DNA of 20,334 nt from Zygnema circumcarinatum (taxonomy: Eukaryota; Streptophyta; Zygnematophyceae; Zygnematales; Zygnemataceae). Positions 1-9,200 of the stretch are shown here, one piece after another. Position 1 is the stretch's first letter; the number at the start of each line of letters is the position of its first letter. Under the pieces are notes generated by a model. The model worked only from the letters and a program-made list of their open reading frames with translations. It was not told the DNA's origin and made no database searches. The position numbers and the translations under genes were made by a program. Location: assembly GCA_037447605.1 (NCBI GenBank), contig CM074816.1:1565650-1585983 (forward strand), in the 5' to 3' direction.

Positions 1-36
<36 letters not shown>
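1..36. repeat. Poly-A run at the window edge
   Basis: The window opens with 36 A residues, lying in the intron after exon 21 (poly-T in the transcript sense). It may be a genomic homopolymer or an assembly artefact at a contig edge. Confidence 0.8.
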
Positions 37-38
<2 letters not shown>

Positions 39-110
39 AAATTATGAAATTGAAGTCATGACCTTGCTTAAGAAATGTTTTATCTGTTCTAGAAAGAACG
101 AAGATCTGAC

Positions 111-287
111 CTGGCACGCAAGTGAGGATGCCATCCGGAGAGTCGGCGGCATATCCCAGCGGGCAGGCGCAGGCGTACGTGCCAGGTGTCGCCACCGCAT
201 TGAGACACGTCCCCACGCCGCAGGGGTTGCTTGCAGCGAAGGTGCAAGGGGAGACTGTTCCACAGGAGACACTCATACGGTTGTTTA
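111..287 (-). CDS. Exon 21: EGF-like exon
   Basis: The exon reads NNRMSVSCGTVSPCTFAAS, NPCGVGTCLNAVATPGTYAC, ACPLGYAADSPDGILTCVP. This is a complete EGF-like core with the C-x-C and GY signature, free of stops although it lies downstream of the TAA in exon 20. Phase 1 at both ends. The donor at 110-109 implies at least one more exon outside the window. Preservation of this frame argues that the stop in exon 20 is recent, bypassed or an error. Confidence 0.75.
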
Positions 288-3200
288 CTAAGTACTTCAA
301 ATCGCATGTAGCAACAATTAAGCGCTTTCCTAAACGTTTGATTAAGAGCTTGCATTGGAAATAGGAAGGAAATCAGAGGTGAAAAAGCCTTTACACTATA
401 CGTTATGGGTCTGGGTAGTTACATGCATACGCGGGTCAGAAATGCACGGAGTGGTACACCATTTGATGAAAAAGATTTTCGAAGGTTAGTTCATTGAACA
501 AACATGATCGGACATGAACATCTACTTAATGGAATTGACCACCCACGTGGTGCACATGTTTGCGAGTTGTCGCTGTTGGTCACTGCCACGAATCCCTCCG
601 AGCAGCGACATTAGTTCGTAGAACCATTCACAGTACACACACCATTTCCGCACGGGTTCATTGTACCTGGTCCATTTGTGGTCATAAGAACTGTACTGGC
701 ATAGTTTCTCGTAAAGCATGGATCATAGTCTGCATCCACCAGACACGAGAGTACGAACAAGATCAATATTTTTCCCTTGCTAGAAGCTGAGAATGGAGCG
801 GTGCAATGATCGCGAAACTCCAAAAAAGAAAAGTGAACATGCTTTCATTCTAATGAGCTAGAGAAATATCGCCATCCTCTCGACTAACTGACCGTTTAGC
901 TATGTGATTTCATCCGGTGGTTCATTAAGATTGATGGGACAATCACAAGGGCTGTCTTAGCCTTGCGCATTGCAAGCATGTTGCGTGTACCATCAGCTCA
1001 TAGTTCACGCTAAGTTAAGCTAAGCGAGTAAGCTAGTTCGAGCCACGATAGTAAGCTACAACGTCAACTGCCACGGTGATGAAAGTTGAAGATCGTGAAT
1101 GAAATCGACAACTCCCTCTCACCTGCAGACTTCACTACAGGCATAAGTGCCGGAAGGGTGTTGATTCCGCATGTCCCCAAACCGGCGGATATTTTGAGGC
1201 GCATGTAGCCCTGCTCGCCCCAGTTTTGGCCCCACGAGTTGCGGATGATCCAAAAGGGTGGATCCGCACTCAAGTCGTATCCGACCACCACCACGCTGTG
1301 ATCCACTCCGTTAGAAAAGCAGTCTTCATCGTCAAACACCCCCTGCAACAAAAGCAATTTTGCTGTAAAAATGAGTGTTGTCAGATGAATATCGGAAAAG
1401 TAGTTAGTAGGTAATGTCACTGATGCCAACAATTAAGAGTCAATCACGTGAGCGTCTTGAGAAAATAGAAGCAAGGTCGTTTCCCAAATGGCAGAGGATC
1501 AAAATGAAACAAAGAATCGATGAGTTTCCAGCAGAGCCATGAGAAGATCTATATTGTTATTACTCCGTTGTAGTTGATGAAGTTGGAACTGCTCGCTTCA
1601 ATATTCACAATAGCCGGTTGCTGCTGCAGAATGAGCAGTAAGCCCAGCCAGCCGTTGAAGGCCACTTGCTCAAACGATGTAATTTTAAACCTGTTATCAC
1701 CCTGCAAGTTACAACCCCATTATAAGTCAAATAAATCTTTATGAAGTTGTTTTTCCTAATTGTGCACAAAGTCCTGCCATGAAGGAGAAAGCAAACTCAA
1801 GGAATCCAAGCACCTTCAGTTTGTGCTCTTCTTTTCCTTCACGCAGACTGGTATACAAAAAAGGATGAGCTGAAATTGTTACCAAGCAAAAACTTCTTTG
1901 CTGCTGTGCAGGTCACTCTTTCGCCTATCTCCTTGGCCAGCTCTCATTTCAGCAGAGGTTTTTTGTACCTTTCCGCAGCTCGGTTGCCCCGTGAAATTCG
2001 ATGCTAAAGTGAGGGCGTTGTTTGCGGCATAGTCAAGCGCCTCCTGGGGCCATCCCCCGGACGCGCAGGTCTTGCCGGTGGAGGAGCAGCTCAGGAGCTG
2101 CTGCTCTGCCAACTGCGGGGTCGGAAGATTTCCACCGTTGACGATGAAAATTGCGCTTTCAATGGCAGATATAGAAGAAAATACCCAACAAGAGCCTGCA
2201 AGAAAACAGCAACATGAATCAGCCTCTGACATGCATTTGAGTTCTCCATGTCCTAAGTCAGCATCCTTCTCTAAAATGCCTCAAACGGTGAAAACCAGTA
2301 TGACCAAATGTCGCAGCCTAACTACAGATAAGTAAGAAAATCTTTATAGAAAATTTCTGTCAAGGTTGTTGAGGACCAAGTGCATGCAATGTAGAATGCT
2401 TTTGAGATACATGACCTCCTGGATCGTATTTGCAAAATGGCAATACAGCCATAATGACTCAGGTCCTTCAAATGCTCAAAGAAGCGCTGAGCACTCACTG
2501 CAGCTTCCTTGATCCTTGACGCCTTGGACGGCTCCTTCCACCGTCCAATTCCAGGCGATGGCCACCTGCCACGAAGACTTGCCATTTCTCTGCCTCAAGT
2601 ATCCCGTTGTCGCATATCGAAAATAGCGGTTCAGTTTAGCATATGATGTGATGGGGAGGCTCGTGTTTAAGCCGAAACCTCGTCCCCCTACATGTCGACA
2701 GGAGCAATACAAAATTTCAAAGAGGATTTCTGCTGCTTAACCTGGGTAATCTACGACTTCGCAGACCTTTTTTGCAAAAGAGACATCTTAGATGCTCATT
2801 TTGGAAGTGTTTCTCAAAAATTTAACCTTTACTGGGAATCAAGCGAGGACATTCTGAATCACAATATAACCCACAACGAAATCGAAAGCATAGTCGAGAC
2901 CTCACCAAAAACACAAGTGTTCGTATCTGAGGTGATGTTGTACCCAATATCGCAAGTGCAGGTCGGCTGGCTACCATTATAAGAGCAGTACCCGTTCCCA
3001 CCACACGCGCCCTGCGGCTGTCTTGCATTGCAGAAGTTGTTGCAGACATCGTCATCTCTTTGGCTTTGTTCGGTGCAGTTCGCATCTAAATCAGCAAAAC
3101 AGTTGTTGTCAAATCCAACGCACGGGTTCCGTGTCTTGCCATTCACAGTAATCGAAAGTTCACCCGAAAAGTAATTGTTGTCGAAGCTCAAGGCCACGTC

Positions 3201-6200
3201 TTCAAGTAGTCCGAAGTCAAACACGATTGGCCCGATGAGAAGATTCTTTGCTAAAGACCTGCAGGAAAATTAACATAAACAGTTGCTCAAATCCCAATAG
3301 TGTACCCACTTCCTGAAGTCTTATCGCCCGTCTTCAATTCTAGTGATTGTTTTGTAACAGTGAAAGGCCGCAGGTAATGCTGAATAGAAAAATGCCAAGT
3401 GCAATAGTCCTACTTTCTACATTTTCCTTGTAACTCGTCATCCTGGCCTACTAGTTTTCAGCTATCTCGACTTTCATTCAGTTCAATGAATTCATTGTTG
3501 AGCTAGCTCACAGGCTTCGAATGGATAACAGGCCTCCAAAAGTTGTTGGAATGGTTCCAGTAAATCGATTATTTGACAAGCGCCTGCCACATCCGCCGCG
3601 GAGAATGTCACAACATAAAAATAAGGATTCGAATTTGGACATTGTAAATTGCATCGAAACTTGGGGGCACCGACATCAAGACAAGAAAGTAGCAAGTATT
3701 CGAGATTTTCTCATGGTCGTGTAAATGCTCAGAATCCCGTTCCAGCCGTGGATTAGATTATTGCGATAATGACACAGCTTCAAACCAAATGACTCACAGT
3801 TCTTTGAGACCCCTCAGTGTGCCGATCGAAGCAGGAATTGGGCCGCTCAGCTGATTGCTTCCGAAGTTTCTGTGGACCCAGCATGTGCTATTAAGGAGTA
3901 AAAAATACGAACAATCAATCACCTGAGGTTTCAAAAGTGGTGCACCCCATATGTTTAGAAAACGTGATTAAATGCTTCATGAATCAACTTCTATTTTTCG
4001 AAAATTGATTGATTCCAGAACCTCTCAAGTCATTCTCAGACCTCTCCCATTAGGGTCACCAGTTTTCCGTTCATTCCATCATAGGACCGATGAACGAGTT
4101 TGCTTGGTCGTTTTCAATTGCGATCAGTTGTGCTGAGATTATTTGCACCCAGTTGTTGTTGCAAAGCTGCTGAACTGTCGTTTTATTACATAAAGTAATA
4201 ACTTAATAGTAGCAAAGTAATTTAGTGAAGGCCAGAAGGACACTCACAGTATCGAAAGAGACTTTAGATTTTCGAAGGAAGTGGGAATCTCCCCAGAAAG
4301 CCGATTTAGTGACAACGATCTGCAAGAAAGCAGCCACAAGTCAACGTCAATCCGATCTGTTTCAGTGGATATGGTTGATACTCCTTCGTTCAAGCAGTGA
4401 CTCATATCATATCCGCAGGATTGAAATTCCATTCGATCAATCAGTTGGAGGTTGCAAGCTTTTCTTAACACACACAGCAGAAACGTGGGCACTCATCTTG
4501 GTCGGGCAGTCAATTCAAAACTTACATCTCCGTAAGGGAGGTGAGGTTGCTGAAGGAAGAGGGAATAACGCCCGTCAACTCATTATTTGACAAAGTCCTG
4601 CCATAGCGAATGTCACCCATACTAAAAACAAATGAATCACAAAGAAAATAATTCTGTCGAAGCAAGCACAGGATAAAAGCGACGGATTTTGAGAAATGAA
4701 AACGAAATAGGCTCAATGGTAGCCAGACGTCCAATTCTTCCTTTGTCGCAAACTATATCACACTTTTTCCATTTCAAAACAAAGACCAATGGTGAATATC
4801 ACACACAATTTTTTCAAATTCTGAAGTTGGCCAAGTGTGTTTGGAATGACGCCGCTGAGCTTGTTGTTCGACAAATCCCTGCGACATTGCACACAACGTG
4901 CATCTGGGCATAAGGTAATGATATTTGCCTAGTTAGAAGGTACAAATATGGAAAAAAAAAATCGTAGAGTACTTTTCATATGACAGATTTAGGTCACAGA
5001 GTCGAAATTTGACTATGTCTTGGGTACCCAGCCCAGATTGAGTGTCACGAAATTCAGTATAGCCCATTTTGCATGCAATGCATGGAGGCATAGTCCAGGC
5101 TATAATTAACATGTCAATGTTAAATCAATCATGTGTCAGTCTTAGGCTCAATCAAAATTAGTCACATCGTTGGCAGATACGAGCATGAATGGAAGGTGCG
5201 ACTGCGAATGTAGGCATGCACGGTCAACTTGATCGTCTTGGAAACAAAATTCCTTTAAAATTCTTACAAAATCCAAGAGAACTGATAAAATCCTACACAT
5301 AATTTGCTGGTATATTCACATGCCAAACCAGTTTCCGCACCGAACTCGCGACCCATGCCTTTCTTGTGGACATGAGGAAGTTCGTGTGGCTTGCTCGACG
5401 GTACGTCCACAACAAAGATACTTATGAGTGGGCAGCATGCACCCAAGTATACGGTGCTTTCCAAGTACACATTTTGCAGACATGCACGAAATTATTCGCT
5501 TGCCAATGCCAAAGTTGGCAGTCGAAGATCGACAAGGGGAAGTGGTGCTCACAATTCCTCCAAAGCTGCGAGGCTGCCGATGGAGGGTGAGATCGTGCCG
5601 TTCAGCAGACTGACCAGATCACCTCCGGGCAACAAGCTGTCAAAACCGACACACGCACTTCAGTTGCCTGTCTTGGAAACGTCTGTTTCTCTCAACGATA
5701 GTGTCTTCACTTCAGACACAATAGGTGATATTCTTCGTCAGGCATTAGTTCTCAGTTATATTCCTGTGGTTTTCTCTTCTTGAAAGTGCAGAGCTTTTTC
5801 TGTTTGACTCTATTCCCCTCATGACCTCCACACATACTCATTACCAAGGAGAGTCTTGAAATAAGAAGAATTTTCGTTCTCTGATAAGTCACTACAAGTT
5901 TTACAGCAGGGTGTAAACCTTGAATGATTCTGAGTCAATATTTTCTTCTTTTGGATGAAAGTTCGTCTCTTTTAGGCGCAGGCAATCCAATTTTGTACTC
6001 CATTTTCTTTAAAATAAACAAAATAAACATTGTCTTCATATTTAAAAATCACGTTAGAAGAATGACCAGGTCACAAGGAAGGATCTCTCACAGTTTGTTG
6101 ACTCTTTTTGGTGAAGTTGTGGTGCATCCTACACCGTCCCAGTTGCATACAGAGCTCTCTAGCTTCCAGTTACTCAGGACGTCGTTTGCGATCGCCCTCT

Positions 6201-9200
6201 TGAACTCCAAAAGAGCAACAACTGTACCAATTGGCAGAAGACAGCCATGGAGAGAGTCTTAAAATAGCTTGAAGCCACACAGTAAGCTCTAGGCATCGAA
6301 AGTGCAGGCTCAAGCAGCAGTTCTGAACGAGACCGATGACTGACTGAACTCTATTCCCTCTTGGCATTGAACACTGCATTTTGTATGGTGGATTTGATGT
6401 CCTAATGATGCTCCTAGCGCTCAGCCAGCAAACCTTTCTCACATAATGATCAACAGAGGTGGGGAGGACTGGTTTTCCTCAAAGGTAGTAGTTTTTCGAT
6501 GATGACTAATGTTTGTGCAACCCAAAAAACGACAGAGATTAAAAAACAAAGGAAAACAACAATCTTTACAACTTTCCATTACCGTCCGTAGAAAGTGGCG
6601 GCGGCGGCGGCCTTGGGGGAGGTCGAGGTGGCGGTGATCGCGGAGGAGGCGGAGATAGAGGCGGCCTTAGAGAAGGCGGAGGTGGCGGGGGTGATGGCTC
6701 TAAAGAAGGGGAGGTTACTGCAATCGTGAAAGCACAAGAATTCAATGAGTGAACGAAAACACTTGAATAAGTATCAATGTGGGATAATAAGGTAGTTTTC
6801 ATAAATACCATTGTTGTTGAGGGGAGGTAGTGGTAGGGACGATGGTAAACGAAAAAGAAAACAAATGTCTGACTGAACATTTTCTTATTTTGGAGTACAG
6901 ATCCTCATCTTGTAAACATTACTATGAGAAGTCCCTTTTTTCTTTGGATGTGCAAGAAGTGCTCTCACTTACTTCACACAGAGTGCAGCTTTCTTGATCA
7001 TGGTAAAACATAGGGTTCACTTTCCAAAACTTGCGATGGCAAAGCCATCGAACTAGGCAACAACGAGAGAGGAGAAAGAGAGAGCGCCGAAGAGAGAGAG
7101 ATCAAGAAGAAAGTGATGCAGAGAGGGAGCCACGGAAGCAGTGTGCCGACAATGTGTTCTTGAGGTATACCTGGCGATGGAGGCGATGGCGGCGGTGGAG
7201 GAGATGGCGGCGGTGGAGGAGATGGCGGCGGTGGAGGAGATGGCGGCGGTGGAGGAGATGGCGGCGGTGGAGGAGATGGCGGCGGTGGAGGAGATGGCGG
7301 CGGTGGAGGCGATGACGGCGGTGGAGGCGATGGCGGCGGTGGAGGCGATGGCGGCGGTGGAGGAGATGGCGGCGGTGGAGGAGATGGCGGCGGTGGAGGA
7401 GATGGCGGCGGTGGAGGCGATGGCGGCGGTGGAGGCGATGGCGGCGGTGGAGGCGATGGCGGCGGTGGAGGAGATGGCGGCGGTGGAGGAGATGGCGGCG
7501 GTGGAGGCGATGGCGGCGGTGGAGGCGAAGGAGGCAATGGAGGGGGCGGAGATGGTGGACCTGCACCATGAAGGCACATCGAAACTTGTCACAATAAATC
7601 ATTCTAAAGAAATGGCAATTTCCATTGCAAAAAATTGAAATCCATGTGAGGATAGAACCATAATGTCCATCGAAGTATGGACAGGGTGCTCTCCGACACG
7701 CGTTTACTTGGCATGTGTCACTAAGCCGAGCGGCTACGAGACAGTTTTGTGTTTTAGTGACAAAACACTGTATGGCCATTGTGGCCTCATATTACAGTTG
7801 TACTATGGACGCCACAGGTGTGCTCCCACAATCTTGAAACAGAAAAAAAGAGTATGTACATAAATATAACTCACCGATTTTAATGTCGCCAGAAATCCTG
7901 AAGCACCACTTTCCAGAAGTGTTCACATTTGAATCGTTAGTCAAATTCGACAGTTGTTTATAGTTGTCAAACAGATTCAGATAGTTGTTTCCATCGGCAT
8001 ATCCCGCTTCCCTATCATTGGGAATGCCCACTACTCCCTCCATTTCACACAAATGTCCCGGCTGCAGTGGCTTAAAGGGTTGAGAAGTGCCCCAATGAAG
8101 ACATACTTTATACGACAACAATTTGAATTCACACTTTTAGGGTAAGTTCTGCTGAGCTCTAAAAAATTTAATATCTCACATGCAAAAAACAAAGAAAACG
8201 GAACGTTGAAGATATTAAGTAGATGGCGGCATCAATATCCAAAGGTGAGACCGCTCACCCCATTGCAATTTCCCCATAGGATAAAGAAAACAAGTGTAAG
8301 TCAGCGGTAATAGGGAATCCCACGCGAGCCACACCTGAAATGTGTTTAACTTATTGGTTGTGCTCCTGCGAAGTGAGCACATACATAGGGATGAGGCATT
8401 TGCAACTGACATTTTCATAATTGATGCTCGATAACCTGTGGGTGACATTACTATCCCTTACTGTAAGCTCAGAGAAATCGATATCTCATAGACAAGCGCA
8501 GACGAGTGAAAATATCTGAGTCTCGAATTTAGACTGCTTGTCAAGTCATCACAATGTATGCCGTTATGGTTTACCGTTAAGCGAGGACACCAATGTTGAC
8601 TCATATATTCACATCAGTGACATGATCTAGTGGAACATAGACCCAACGAAAACTGTACGAGAACAGTTTCAACTTACTGGCTCTGTGGCACTCCGATGTA
8701 GGACACCACTAACCCTCCATCCGGTTTGAAAAGTTTGGCGTCTGCATCTGCGGGATATACGTTTTTCACATCTTGCTTGAGAAGTGCGAGGTCTGTCGGG
8801 TTATTCGATGCGTTCAGCATTCGGTAGTATACGTATCCTTTGAGTGTTGTGTCTGAAAGGAAAAGACGAAGGAAAGTGAAATGGTGAGAGTGAAAATGGG
8901 ACGAAAAGAGGAATGGCCAAGACACAGGATATAAGACGAAAGTAAACCATGGTTCACTGTAGGCGTTTTCGACATTGTTGAGAGTTTGGTGACATCAGTC
9001 TGGATAACTTATGCTATGAGTAAAGAACTAAGTCAAAAGGGAGGCAGGGAGGGAGGGAGAGAGAGAGGGGGCGGCTCCACCCCTTCCTCTTTGCTTCTTG
9101 GAAGGAGGGAGGGAGGGAGGGGGAGGGAGGGGGGGAAGGAACGTAGATGGAGGGGGGGGGCTCCATGCAGTAGATAAGCTGTGCTTGGTCACGGCAACCA

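Noticed and set aside
611-613. Non-standard genetic code (TAA as Gln, as in some ulvophyte algae)
   Set aside because: No other in-frame TAA or TAG occurs in the 20 remaining exons of this gene or the eight GT90 exons, and Gln is written CAA/CAG throughout. One codon is not enough.
4040-4165. Possible decayed LRR exon on the minus strand (LGANNLS ... KLVTLM)
   Set aside because: Frame is broken by a stop, length is not 72 bp and no phase-2 acceptor/donor pair fits; exons 12 and 13 join directly in LRR register.
7031-7052. Short hairpin cgatggc-aaa-gccatcg as a regulatory RNA element
   Set aside because: Only a 7-bp stem, expected by chance at this scale; a similar motif near 11397 is noted but not enough to claim function.
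7031-7779. Open frames on both strands over the 18-bp repeat (for example an Ala-Ala-Val-Glu-Glu-Met repeat protein)
   Set aside because: Shadows of the Ser-Pro5 coding repeat; only the Ser-Pro5 frame joins flanking exons in phase.
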